DNA of 64,000 nt from NCBI GenBank assembly GCA_026874595.1, contig CM049314.1:79347300-79411299 (forward strand), read 5' to 3'. This DNA comes from Sipunculus nudus. Lineage: Eukaryota > Annelida > Sipuncula > Golfingiida > Sipunculidae. The translations under genes and the position numbers were made by a program. The notes beneath the pieces are model-generated. The model worked only from the letters and a program-made list of their open reading frames with translations. It did no database searches and was not told the origin of the DNA. Positions 20,962 through 34,122 of the stretch are shown piece after piece. Position 1 is the stretch's first letter; each line of letters opens with the position of its first letter.

Positions 20962-23900
20962 ATGGATTTTTTTAATCCTTTTGCATATTTTACCTAAATT
21001 TTTCTACAGTTTTGCACCATATTCGACAGAAAAGGATTCCCGGGAAGTAGAATAACACATTATTTCTTAAGAAAATGTATGCAAAAAGGATTTATCAAGA
21101 CACAGTTCCTTTGCTTAAAGTCTGCCTACGCTTTGCTTATGCTTTGCTTACGATGAAAACACCACACAATTTAAGCATTTTTCTATAAATATATACGAAT
21201 ATGACCCATAGGGACACAGACTGCTTCCCTGGCTATATAATTGCACGTGTCAGTGAAGGTGAATGTAAAATTTAAAGGTTAAATCGTTTAAGCAAAATCA
21301 GAAATAGAAAATTCGGATACTTTATAAAAGTAACGTTGTGGATTTTTGTGACCCTTTTGAATATTTTACCTCGTTTTTTCTACAGTTTTACACCATATTC
21401 GACAGAACTATATTACAGGAAAGTAGAATAATACATTATTTCTTTAGAAAATAGATGTAAAAAGGATTTATCAAGACACAGTTCCTTTGCCTACAGTTTG
21501 CTTATTCTTTGCTTATGCTTTGCTTACGATGAAAACACCACACAATTTAAGCATTTTTCCACAAATACACACAAATATGACCCATAGGGGCACAGACTGT
21601 TTACCTGGCAACAAAATGGTTACTGTTTGTGATCAGGAATCTAAATATTAAGGGTAAAATTGTTCAATCAAAACCACAATTATAAAAATCCGCTACTTTC
21701 TTAAAATGACATTATGGATTCTTTTATCCTTTTGCATATTTTACCTCAATTTTTCAACAGTTTTGCACCATATTCGACAGAAATAGATTCTCTGAATGTC
21801 GAATAATACATTATTTCTTTAGAAAATAGATGTAAAAAGGATTTATCAAGACACAGTTCCTTTGCTTACAGTTTGCTTACGCTTTGCTTATGCTTTGCTT
21901 ACGGTGAAAACACCTCAAAACTGACGCATTTTTCTATAAATATATACAAATATGACCCATAGGGACACAGACTGGTTCCATGGCTATATAATTGCACCTG
22001 TCAGTGAAGGTGAATCTAAAAATTAAGGGTAAAATCGTTTAAGCAAAATCAGATATAGAAAATTCAGATACTTTAAAAAAGTAACATTGTGGATTTTTGT
22101 GACCCTTTTGAATATTTTACTTCAATTTTGCTACAGTTTTGCACCATGTTCGACAGAAATAGACACCCGGGAAGAAGAGTAATTCATTATTTCTTAAGGA
22201 ATAAGTTGCAAAAAGGATTTATGAAGACACAGTTCCTTTGCTTACAGTTTGCTTACAGTTTGCTTATGCTTTGCTTACGATGAAAACACCACACAATTTA
22301 AGCATTTTTCCACAAATACACACAAATATGACCCATAGGGCACAGACTGTTTACCTGGCTAAAAATAGTTCCTGTTAGTGATCAGAAATCTAAATATTAA
22401 GGGCAAAATTGTTCAATCAAAACCACAATTATAAAAATCCGCTACTTTCTTAAAGTCACATCATGAATTTTTGTGATCCTTTTGCATATTTCATCTCAAT
22501 TTTCTACAGTTTTGCACCATATTCGACAGAAATAGATTACCTGAATGTCAAATAATACATTATTTCTTGAGAAAATAGCTGCAAAAACAATTTATCAAGA
22601 CACAGTTCCTTTGCTTACAGTTTGCTTACGCTTTGCTTATGCTTTGCTTATGCTTTGCTTACGATTAAAACACCACACAGTTTAAGCATTTTTCAATAAA
22701 TATATACGAATATAACCCATAGGGACACAGACTGCTTCCATGGCTATATAATTGCACCTGTCAGTGAAGGTGAATGTAAAATTTAAAGGTTAAATCGTTT
22801 AAGCAAAATCAGAAAGAGAAAATTCGGATACTTTATAAAAGTAACGTTGTGGATTTTTGTGACCCTTTTGAATATTTTACCTCGTTTTTTCTACAGTTTT
22901 GCAGCGTTTTCGACAGAAATAGATTCCCGGGAAGTAGAATAATACATTATTTCTTCAGAAAATAGTTGCAAAAAGGATAGTTCAAGATACAGTTCCTTTG
23001 CTTACAGTTTGCTTATTCTTTGCTTATGCTTTGCTTACGATGAAAACACCACACAATTTAAGCATTTTTCTACAAATACACAAAAATATGAACCATAGGA
23101 ACACAGACTGGTTACCTGACTACAAAATAGTTCCCGTTAGTGATCAGGAATCAAAATATTAAGGGCAAAATTGTTCAATCAAATTCAGAAATAGAAAATT
23201 CTGAAACGTTTTAGAGTGACATTGTGGATTTTTGTGAACCTTTAGCATATTTTACCTCAATTTTTCTACAGTTTTGCAGCGTTTTCGACAGAAATAGATT
23301 CCCGGGAAGTAGAATAATACATTATTTCTTCAGAAAATAGTTGCAAAAAGGATAGTTCAAGATACAGTTCCTTTGCTTACAGTTTGCTTATTCTTTGCTT
23401 ATGCTTTGCTTACGATGAAAACACCACACAATTAAAGCATTTTTCTACAAATACACAAAAATATGAACCATAGGGACACAGACTGGTTACCTGACTACAA
23501 AATACTTCCCGTTAGTGATCAGGAATCAAAATATTAAGGGCAAAATTGTTCAATCAAATTCAGAAATAGAAAATTCTGAAACGTTTTAGAGTGACATTGT
23601 GGATTTTTGTGAACCTTTAGCATATTTTAACTCAATTTTTCTACAGTTTTGCAGCGTTTTCGACAGAAATAGATTCCCGGGAAGTAGAATAATACATTAT
23701 TTCTTCAGAAAATAGATGCAAAAAGGATTTATCAAGACAAAGTTCTTTTGCTTACAGTATGCTTATTCTTTGCTTATGCTTTGCTTACGATGAAAACACC
23801 ACACAATTTAAGCATTTTTCCACAAATACACACAAATATGACCCATAGGGACACAGACTGTTTACCTGTCTACAAAAAAGTTCCTGTAAGTGATGAGGAA

Positions 23901-25465
23901 TCTAAATATTATGGGTAAAATTGTTCAGTCAAAACCACAATTATAAAAATCCGCTACTTTCATAATGCGAAATTATGGATTTTTTTAATCCTTTTGCATA
24001 TTTTACCTCAATTTTTCTACAGTTTTGCACCATATTCGACAGAAAAAGATTCCCGGGAAGTAGAATAACACATTATTTCTTAAGAAAATGTATGCAAAAA
24101 GGATTTATCAAGACACAGTTCCTTTGCTTAAAGTCTGCCTACGCTTTGCTTATGCTTTGCTTACGATGAAAACACCAAACAATTTAAGCATTTTTCTATA
24201 AATATATACGAATATAACCCATAGGGACACAGACTGCTTCCCTGGCTATATAATTGCACCTGTCAGTGAAGGTGAGTCTAAAATTTAAGGGTTAAATCGT
24301 TTAAGCAAAATCAGAAATAGAAAATTCGGATACTTTATAAAAGTAACGTTGTGTATTTTAGTGACCCTTTTGCATATTTTACCTCAATTTTTCTACAGTT
24401 TTGCCCCATATTAGACAGAAATAGATTCCCGGGAAGTAGAATATTACATTATTTCTTCAAGAAATAGTTGCAAAAAGGATTAATTAAGACACAGCTCATT
24501 TGCTTACAGTTTGCTTATGCTTTGCTTACGATGAAAACACCACACAATTTAAGCATTATTCTACAAATACACACAAATATAACCCATGGGGACACAGACT
24601 GTTTACCTGGCTACAAAATAGTTCCTGTTAGTGATCAGGAATCTAAATATTAAGGGTAAAATTGTTCAATCAAATTCAGAAATAGAAAATTCTGAAACGT
24701 TATAAGAGTGACATTGTGGATTTTTGTGAACCTTTTGCATATTTTACCTCAATTTTTCTACAGTTTTGCAGCGTTTTCGACAGAAATAGATTCCCGGGAA
24801 GTAGAATAATACATTATTTCTTCAGAAAATAGTTGCAAAAAGGAGAGTTCAAGATACAGTTCCTTTGCTTACAGTTTGCTTATTCTTTGCTTATGCTTTG
24901 CTTACGATGAAAACACCACACAATTTAAGCATGTTTCTACAAATACACAAAAATATGAACCATAGGGACACAGACTGGTTACCTGACTACAAAATAGTTC
25001 CCGTTAGTGATCAGGAATCAAAATATTAAGGGCAAAATTGTTCAATCAAATTCAGAAATAGAAAATTCTGAAACGTTTTAGAGTGACATTGTGGATTTTT
25101 GTGAACCTTTAGCATATTTTACCTCAATTTTTCTACAGTTTTGCAGCGTTTTCGACAGAAATAGATTCCCGGGAAGTAGAATAATACATTATTTCTTCAG
25201 AAAATAGATGCAAAAAGGATTTATCAAGACACAGTTCTTTTGCTTACAGTTTGCTTATTCTTTGCTTATGCTTTGCTTACGATGAAAACACCACACAATT
25301 TAAGCATTTTTCCACAAATACACACAAATATGACCCATAGGGACACAGACTGTTTACCTGTCTACAAAAAATTCCTGTAAGTGATGAGGAATCTAAATAT
25401 TATGGGTAAAATTGTTCAGTCAAAACCACAATTATAAAAATCAGCTACTTTCATAATGCGAAATT
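20962..25465 (+). repeat. 12-monomer HOR with A/F and G/F chimeras
   Basis: Anchors are at 20962, 21338, 21714, 22089, 22463, 22849, 23224, 23599, 23975, 24351, 24716 and 25091. The E position is an A-head/F-body chimera (22849) and the next is a G-head/F-body chimera (23224). The H at 20962 carries TACCTAAATTT instead of TACCTCAATTT. That variant recurs only in the partner block at 50984. Confidence 0.88.
22849..23223 (+). repeat. Chimeric monomer A-head/F-body
   Basis: CCTCGTTTTTTCTACAGTTTT is A-like; immediately afterwards the sequence reads GCAGCGTTTTCG and GGATAGTTCAAG of F. The switch is within the TTCTACAGTTTT shared by both types. Copies are at 52871 and 54381. Confidence 0.85.
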
Positions 25466-28400
25466 ATGGATTTTTTTAATCCTTTTACATATTTTACCTC
25501 AATTTTTCTACAGTTTTGCACCATATTCGACAGAAAAAGATTCCCGGGAAGTAGAATAACACATTATTTCTTAAGAAAATGTATGCAAAAAGGATTTATC
25601 AAGACACAGTTCCTTTGCTTAAAGTCTGCCTACGCTTTGCTTATGCTTTGCTTACGATGAAAACACCACACAATTTAAGCATTTTTCTATAAATATATAC
25701 GAATATGACCCATAGGGACACAGACTGCTTCCCTGGCTATATAATTGCACGTGTCAGTGAAGGTGAATGTAAAATTTAAAGGTTAAATCGTTTAAGCAAA
25801 ATCAGAAAGAGAAAATTCGGATACTTTATAAAAGTAACGTTGTGGATTTTTGTGACCCTTTTGAATATTTTACCTCGTTTTTTCTACAGTTTTACACCAT
25901 ATTCGACAGAACTATATTACAGGAAAGTAGAATAATACATTATTTCTCTAGAAAATAGATGTAAAAAGGATTTATCAAGACACAGTTCCTTTGCCTACAG
26001 TTTGCTTATTCTTTGCTTATGCTTTGCTTACGATGAAAACACCACACAATTTAAGCATTTTTCCACAAATACACACAAATATGACCCATAGGGGCACAGA
26101 CTGTTTACCTGGCTAAAAATAGTTCCTGTTAGTGATCAGGAATCTAAATATTAAGGGCAAAATTGTTCAATCAAAACCACAATTATAAAAATCCGCTACT
26201 TTCTTAAAGTCACATCATGGATTTTTGTGATCCTTTTGCATATTTCATCTCAATTTTTCTACAGTTTTGCACCATATTCGACAGAAATACATTACCTGAA
26301 TGTCAAATAATACATTATTTCTTCAGAAAATAGTTGCAAAAAGCATTTATCAAGACACAGTTCCTTTGCTTACAGTTTGCTTACGCTTTGCTTATGCTTT
26401 GCTTACGATTAAAACACCACACAGTTTAAGCATTTTTCTATAAATATATACGAATATAACCCATAGGGACACAGACTGCTTCCATTGCTATATAATTGTA
26501 CCTGTCAGTGAAGGTGAATCTAAAAATTAAGGGTAAAATCGTTTAAGCAAAATCAGAAATAGAAAATTCCGATACTTTATAAAAGTAACGTTGTGGATTT
26601 TAGTGACCCTTTTGCATATTTTACCTCAATTTTTCTACAGTTTTGCACCATATTAGACAGAAATAGATTCCCGGGAAGTAGAATAATACATTATTTCTTC
26701 AAGAAATAGTTGCAAAAAGGATTAATTAAGACACAGCTCATATGCTTACAGTTTGCTTATGCTTTGCTTATGCTTTGCTTACGATGAAAACACCACACAA
26801 TTTAAGCATTATTCTACAAATACACACAAATATAACCCATGGGGACACAGACTGTTTACCTGGCTACAAAATAGTTCCTGTTAGTGATCAGGAATCTAAA
26901 TATTAAGGGTAAAATTGTTCAATCAAATTCAGAAATAGAAAATTTTTAAACGTTATAAGAGTGACATTGTGGATTTTTGTGAACCTTTTGCATATTTTAC
27001 CTCAATTTTTCTACAGTTTTGCAGCGTTTTCGACAGAAATAGATTCCCGGGAAGTAGAATAATACATTATTTCTTCAGAAAATAGTTGCAAAAAGGATAG
27101 TTCAAGATACAGTTCCTTTGCTTACAGTTTGCTTATTCTTTGTTTATGCTTTGCTTATGATGAAAACACCACACAATTTAAGCATTTTTCCACAAATACA
27201 CACAAATATGACCCATAGGGGCACAGACTGTTTACCTGGCTAAAAATAGTTCCTGTTAGTGATCAGGAATCTAAATATTAAGGGCAAAATTGTTCAATCA
27301 AAACCACAATTATAAAAATCCGCTACTTTCTTAAAGTCACATCATGGATTTTTGTGATCCTTTTGCATATTTCATCTCAATTTTTCTACAGTTTTGCACC
27401 ATATTCGACAGAAATACATTACCTGAATGTCAAATAATACATTATTTCTTCAGAAAATAGTTGCAAAAAGCATTTATCAAGACACAGTTCCTTTGCTTAC
27501 AGTTTGCTTACGCTTTGCTTATGCTTTGCTTACGATTAAAACACCACACAGTTTAAGCATTTTTCTATAAATATATACGAATATAACCCATAGGGACACA
27601 GACTGCTTCCATTGCTATATAATTGTACCTGTCAGTGAAGGTGAATCTAAAAATTAAGGGTAAAATCGTTTAAGCAAAATCAGAAATAGAAAATTCCGAT
27701 ACTTTATAAAAGTAACGTTGTGGATTTTAGTGACCCTTTTGCATATTTTACCTCAATTTTTCTACAGTTTTGCACCATATTAGACAGAAATAGATTCCCG
27801 GGAAGTAGAATAATACATTATTTCTTCAAGAAATAGTTGCAAAAAGGATTAATTAAGACACAGCTCATATGCTTACAGTTTGCTTATGCTTTGCTTATGC
27901 TTTGCTTACGATGAAAACACCACACAATTTAAGCATTATTCTACAAATACACACAAATATAACCCATGGGGACACAGACTGTTTACCTGGCTACAAAATA
28001 GTTCCTGTTAGTGATCAGGAATCTAAATATTAAGGGTAAAATTGTTCAATCAAATTCAGAAATAGAAAATTCTGAAACGTTATAAGAGTGACATTGTGGA
28101 TTTTTGTGAACCTTTTGCATATTTTACCTCAATTTTTCTACAGTTTTGCAGCGTTTTCGACAGAAATAGATTCCCGGGAAGTAGAATAATACATTATTTC
28201 TTCAGAAAATAGTTGCAAAAAGGATAGTTCAAGATACAGTTCCTTTGCTTACAGTTTGCTTATTCTTTGTTTATGCTTTGCTTATGATGAAAACACCACA
28301 CAATTTAAGCATTTTTCTACAAATACACAAAAATATGAACCATAGGGACACAGACTGGTTACCTGACTACAAAATAGTTCCCGTTAGTGATCAGGAATCA

Positions 28401-28845
28401 AAATATAAAGGGCAAAATTGTTCAATCAAATTCAGAAATAGAAAATTCTGAAACGTTTTAGAGTGACATTGTGGATTTTTGTGAACCTTTAGCATATTTT
28501 ACCTCAATTTTTCTACAGTTTTGCAGCGTTTTCGACAGAAATAGATTCCCGGGAAGTAGAATAATACATTATTTCTTCAGAAAATAGATGCAAAAAGGAT
28601 TTATCAAGACACAGTTCTTTTGCTTACAGTTTGCTTATTCTTTGCTTATGCTTTGCTTACGATGAAAACACCACACAATTTAAGCATTTTTCCACAAATA
28701 CACACAAATATGACCCATAGGGACACAGACTGTTTACCTGTCTACAAAAAATTCCTGTAAGTGATGAGGAATCTAAATATTATGGGTAAAATTGTTCAGT
28801 CAAAACCACAATTATAAAAATCAGCTACTTTCATAATGCGAAATT
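25466..28845 (+). repeat. 9-monomer block H-A-[D'-I-F/A]-[D'-I-F]-G
   Basis: Anchors are at 25466, 25842, 26217, 26593, 26969, 27344, 27720, 28096 and 28471. The trimer D'-I-F occurs twice with a 1127-bp period. The first copy ends in an F/A chimera whose tail (GGGGCACAG) is A-like, so the array re-enters D'. D' is a D variant with ATGGATTTTTGTGATCC, AATACATTACCTG and GCAAAAAGCATTTATC. Confidence 0.87.
26969..27343 (+). repeat. Chimeric monomer F-head/A-tail
   Basis: It has the F head with TTTGTTTATGC and TTATGATG, then TTTTTCCACAAATACACAC and GGGGCACAG of A and C'. The switch is near AATTTAAGCATTTTTC. It routes the array back into D'. The same unit is at 58502. Confidence 0.83.
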
Positions 28846-31099
28846 ATGGATTTTTTTAATCCTTTTACATATTTTACCTCAATTTTTCTACAGTTTTGCA
28901 CCATATTCGACAGAAAAAGATTCCCGGGAAGTAGAATAACACATTATTTCTTAAGAAAATGTATGCAAAAAGGATTTATCAAGACACAGTTCCTTTGCTT
29001 AAAGTCTGCCTACGCTTTGCTTATGCTTTGCTTACGATGAAAACACCACACAATTTAAGCATTTTTCTATAAATATATACGAATATGACCCATAGGGACA
29101 CAGACTGCTTCCCTGGCTATATAATTGCACGTGTCAGTGAAGGTGAATGTAAAATTTAAAGGTTAAATCGTTTAAGCAAAATCAGAAAGAGAAAATTCGG
29201 ATACTTTATAAAAGTAACGTTGTGGATTTTTGTGACCCTTTTGAATATTTTACCTCGTTTTTTCTACAGTTTTACACCATATTCGACAGAACTATATTAC
29301 AGGAAAGTAGAATAATACATTATTTCTCTAGAAAATAGATGTAAAAAGGATTTATCAAGACACAGTTCCTTTGCCTACAGTTTGCTTATTCTTTGCTTAT
29401 GCTTTGCTTACGATGAAAACACCACACAATTTAAGCATTTTTCCACAAATACACACAAATATGACCCATAGGGGCACAGACTGTTTACCTGGCTAAAAAT
29501 AGTTCCTGTTAGTGATCAGGAATCTAAATATTAAGGGCAAAATTGTTCAATCAAAACCACAATTATAAAAATCCGCTACTTTCTTAAAGTCACATCATGG
29601 ATTTTTGTGATCCTTTTGCATATTTCATCTCAATTTTTCTACAGTTTTGCACCATATTCGACAGAAATACATTACCTGAATGTCAAATAATACATTATTT
29701 CTTCAGAAAATAGTTGCAAAAAGCATTTATCAAGACACAGTTCCTTTGCTTACAGTTTGCTTACGCTTTGCTTATGCTTTGCTTACGATTAAAACACCAC
29801 ACAGTTTAAGCATTTTTCTATAAATATATACGAATATAACCCATAGGGACACAGACTGCTTCCATTGCTATATAATTGTACCTGTCAGTGAAGGTGAATC
29901 TAAAAATTAAGGGTAAAATCGTTTAAGCAAAATCAGAAATAGAAAATTCCGATACTTTATAAAAGTAACGTTGTGGATTTTAGTGACCCTTTTGCATATT
30001 TTACCTCAATTTTTCTACAGTTTTGCACCATATTAGACAGAAATAGATTCCCGGGAAGTAGAATAATACATTATTTCTTCAAGAAATAGTTGCAAAAAGG
30101 ATTAATTAAGACACAGCTCATATGCTTACAGTTTGCTTATGCTTTGCTTATGCTTTGCTTACGATGAAAACACCACACAATTTAAGCATTATTCTACAAA
30201 TACACACAAATATAACCCATGGGGACACAGACTGTTTACCTGGCTACAAAATAGTTCCTGTTAGTGATCAGGAATCTAAATATTAAGGGTAAAATTGTTC
30301 AATCAAATTCAGAAATAGAAAATTCTGAAACGTTATAAGAGTGACATTGTGGATTTTTGTGAACCTTTTGCATATTTTACCTCAATTTTTCTACAGTTTT
30401 GCAGCGTTTTCGACAGAAATAGATTCCCGGGAAGTAGAATAATACATTATTTCTTCAGAAAATAGTTGCAAAAAGGATAGTTCAAGATACAGTTCCTTTG
30501 CTTACAGTTTGCTTATTCTTTGTTTATGCTTTGCTTATGATGAAAACACCACACAATTTAAGCATTTTTCTACAAATACACAAAAATATGAACCATAGGG
30601 ACACAGACTGGTTACCTGACTACAAAATAGTTCCCGTTAGTGATCAGGAATCAAAATATAAAGGGCAAAATTGTTCAATCAAATTCAGAAATAGAAAATT
30701 CTGAAACGTTTTAGAGTGACATTGTGGATTTTTGTGAACCTTTAGCATATTTTACCTCAATTTTTCTACAGTTTTGCAGCGTTTTCGACAGAAATAGATT
30801 CCCGGGAAGTAGAATAATACATTATTTCTTCAGAAAATAGATGCAAAAAGGATTTATCAAGACACATTTCTTTTGCTTACAGTTTGCTTATTCTTTGCTT
30901 ATGCTTTGCTTACGATGAAAACACCACACAATTTAAGCATTTTTCCACAAATACACACAAATATGACCCATAGGGACACAGACTGTTTACCTGTCTACAA
31001 AAAAATTCCTGTAAGTGATGAGGAATCTAAATATTATGGGTAAAATTGTTCAGTCAAAACCACAATTATAAAAATCCGCTACTTTCATAATGCGAAATT
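28846..31099 (+). repeat. 6-monomer HOR H-A-D'-I-F-G (2254 bp)
   Basis: Anchors are at 28846, 29222, 29597, 29973, 30349 and 30724. It repeats features of the preceding block at a 2253-bp offset (28245 matches 30498, 28846 matches 31100). The second super-repeat copy lacks this unit, which accounts for the offset change from 31533 to 29280. Confidence 0.87.
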
Positions 31100-31849
31100 A
31101 TGGATTTTTTTAATCCTTTTGCATATTTTACCTCAATTTTTCTACAGTTTTGCACCATATTCGACAGAAAACGATTCCCGGGAAGTAGAATAACACATTA
31201 TTTCTTAAGAAAATGTATGCAAAAAGGATTTATCAAGACACAGTTCCTTTGCTTAAAGTCTGCCTACGCTTTGCTTATGCTTTGCTTACGATGAAAACAC
31301 CACACAATTTAAGCATTTTTCTATAAATATATACGAATATGACCCATAGGGACACAGACTGCTTCCCTGGCTATATATTTGCACGTGTCAGTGATGGTGA
31401 ATGTAAAATTTAAAGGTTAAATCGTTTAAGCAAAATCAGAAAGAGAAAATTCGGATACTTTATAAAAGTAACGTTGTGGATTTTTGTGACCCTTTTGAAT
31501 ATTTTACCTCGTTTTTTCTACAGTTTTACACCATATTCGACAGAACTATATTACAGGAAAGTAGAATAATACATTATTTCTTTAGAAAATAGATGTAAAA
31601 AGGATTTATCAAGACAGTTCCTTTGCCTACAGTTTGCTTATTCTTTGCTTATGCTTTGCTTACGATGAAAACACCACACAATTTAAGCATTTTTCCACAA
31701 ATACACACAAATATGACCCATAGGGGCACAGACTGTTTACCTGGCAACAAAATGGTTACTGTTTGTGATCAGGAATCTAAATATTAAGGGTAAAATTGTT
31801 CAATCAAAACCACAATTATAAAAATCCGCTACTTTCTTAAAATGACATT

Positions 31850-32235
31850 ATGGATTCTTTCATCCTTTTGCATATTTTACCTCAATTTTTCAACAGTTTT
31901 GCACCATATTCGACAGAAATAGATTCTCTGAATGTCGAATAATACATTATTTCTTTAGAAAATAGATGTAAAAAGGATTTATCAAGACACAGTTCCTTTG
32001 CTTACAGTTTGCTTACGCTTTGCTTATGCTTTGCTTATGCTTTGCTTACGATTAAAACACCACACAGTTTAAGCATTTTTCTATAAATATATACGAATAT
32101 AACCCATAGGGACACAGACTGCTTCCATTGCTATATAATTGTACCTGTCAGTGAAGGTGAATCTAAAAATTAAGGGTAAAATCGTTTAAGCAAAATCAGA
32201 AATAGAAAATTCCGATACTTTATAAAAGTAACGTT
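31850..32235 (+). repeat. Chimeric monomer B-head/D-tail
   Basis: It has the B head (ATGGATTCTTTCATCC, TTTTTCAACAG, TCTCTGAATGTCG), a five-unit 11-bp tract, then the D' tail (CGATTAAAACACC, CACAGTTTAAGC). The change of identity falls in the 11-bp tract. It recurs at 61130. Confidence 0.84.
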
Positions 32236-32611
32236 GTGGATTTTAGTGACCCTTTTGCATATTTTACCTCAATTTTTCTACAGTTTTGCACCATATTAGA
32301 CAGAAATAGATTCCGGGGAAGTAGAATAATACATTATTTCTTCAAGAAATAGTTGCAAAAAGGATTAATTAAGACACAGCTCATATGCTTACAGTTTGCT
32401 TACGCTTTGCTTATGCTTTGCTTACGGTGAAAACACCTCAAAACTGACGCATTTTTCTATAAATATATACAAATATGACCCATAGGGACACAGACTGGTT
32501 CCATGGCTATATAATTGCACCTGTCAGTGAAGGTGAATCTAAAAATTAAGGGTAAAATCGTTTAAGCAAGATCAGATATAGAAAATTCAGATACTTTAAA
32601 AAAGTAACATT
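32236..32611 (+). repeat. Chimeric monomer I-head/B-tail
   Basis: It has the I head (GATTTTAGTGACCC, ATTAGAC, GGATTAATTAAG) and the B tail (GGTGAAAACACCTC, AAACTGACGC), again switching in the 11-bp tract. It directly follows the B/D chimera, so the two look like an insertion of D'-I material into a B monomer. It recurs at 61516. Confidence 0.84.
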
Positions 32612-32985
32612 GTGGATTTTTGTGACCCTTTTGAATATTTTACTTCAATTTTGCTACAGTTTTGCACCATGTTCGACAGAAATAGACACCCTGGAAGAAG
32701 AGTAATTTATTATTTCTTAAGAAATAAGTTGCAAAAAGGATTTATGAAGACACAGTTCCTTTGCTTACAGTTTGCTTATTCTTTGCTTATGCTTTGCTTA
32801 CGATGAAAACACCACACAATTTAAGCATTTTTCCACAAATACACACAAATATGACCCATAGGGCACAGACTGTTTACCTGGCTAAAAATAGTTCCTGTTA
32901 GTGATCAGGAATCTAAATATTAAGGGCAAAATTGTTCAATCAAAACCACAATTATAAAAATCCGCTACTTTCTTAAAGTCACATC

Positions 32986-33371
32986 ATGAATTTTTGTGAT
33001 CCTTTTGCATATTTCATCTCAATTTTCTACAGTTTTGCACCATATTCGACAGAAATAGATTACCTGAATGTCAAATAATACATTATTTCTTGAGAAAATA
33101 GTTGCAAAAACAATTTATCAAGACACAGTTCCTTTGCTTACAGGTTGCATACGCTTTGCTTATGCTTTGCTTATGCTTTGCTTACGATTAAAACACCACA
33201 CAGTTTAAGCATTTTTCAATAAATATATACGAATATAACCCATAGGGACACAGACTGCTTCCATGGCTATATAATTGCACCTGTCAGTGAAGGTGAGTCT
33301 AAAATTTAAGGGTAAAATCGTTTAAGCAAAATCAGAAATAGAAAATTCCGATACTTTATAAGAGTAACGTT
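32986..33371 (+). repeat. Chimeric monomer D-head/H2-tail
   Basis: It has a D head and five-unit tract, with a private CAGGTTGCATACGC. The tail GAAGGTGAGTCTAAAATTT is as in H2, and an I head follows. It recurs at 62267. Confidence 0.8.
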
Positions 33372-33746
33372 GTGGATTTTAGTGACCCTTTTGCATATTT
33401 TACCTCAATTTTTCTACAGTTTTGCCCCATATTAGACAGAAATAGATTCCCGGGAAGTAGAATAATACATTATTTCTTCCAGAAATAGTTGCAAAAAGGA
33501 ATAATTAAGACACAGCTCATATGCTTACAGTTTGCTAATGCTTTGCTTATGCTTTGCTTACGATGAAAACACCACACAATTTAAGCGTTTTTCTACAAAT
33601 ACACAAAAATATGAACCATAGGAACACAGACTGGTTACCTGACTACAAAATAGTTCCCGTTAGTGATCAGGAATCAAAATATTAAGGGCAAAATTGTTCA
33701 ATCAAATTCAGAAATAGAAAATTCTGAAACGTTTTAGAGTGACATT
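33372..33746 (+). repeat. Chimeric monomer I-head/F-tail
   Basis: It has the I head (CCCCATATTAGAC, with private TTCTTCCAGAAATAG) and the F2 tail (AAAAATATGAACCATAGGAAC). The switch is in or just after the 11-bp tract. It recurs at 62653. Confidence 0.82.
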
Positions 33747-34122
33747 GTGGATTTTTGTGAACCTTTAGCATATTTTACCTCAATTTTTCTACAGTTTTGC
33801 AGCGTTTTCGACAGAAATAGATTCCCGGGAAGTAGAATAATACATTATTTCTTCAGAAAATAGTTGCAAAAAGGATAGTTCAAGATACAGTTCCTTTGCT
33901 TACAGTTTGCTTATTCTTTGCTTATGCTTTGCTTACGATGAAAACACCACACAATTTAAGCATTTTTCTACAAATACACAAAAATATGAACCATAGGAAC
34001 ACAGACTGGTTACCTGACTACAAAATAGTTCCCGTTAGTGATCAGGAATCTAAATATTAAGGGTAAAATTGTTCAATCAAATTCAGAAATAGAAAATTCT
34101 GAAACGTTATAAGAGTGACATT

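Larger units (their letters stand above)
31100..34122 (+). repeat. 8-monomer block H-A-B/D-I/B-C-D/H-I/F-G/F
   Basis: Anchors are at 31100, 31476, 31850, 32236, 32612, 32986, 33372 and 33747. Five of the eight units are chimeric. Private variants mark the block: GAAAACGATTCCCGGG, GCTATATATTTGCACG, AAGACAGTTCC (an AC lost), TTCCGGGGAAG, CAGGTTGCATACGC and TTGCTAATGC. All recur at 60380-63027. Confidence 0.87.
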
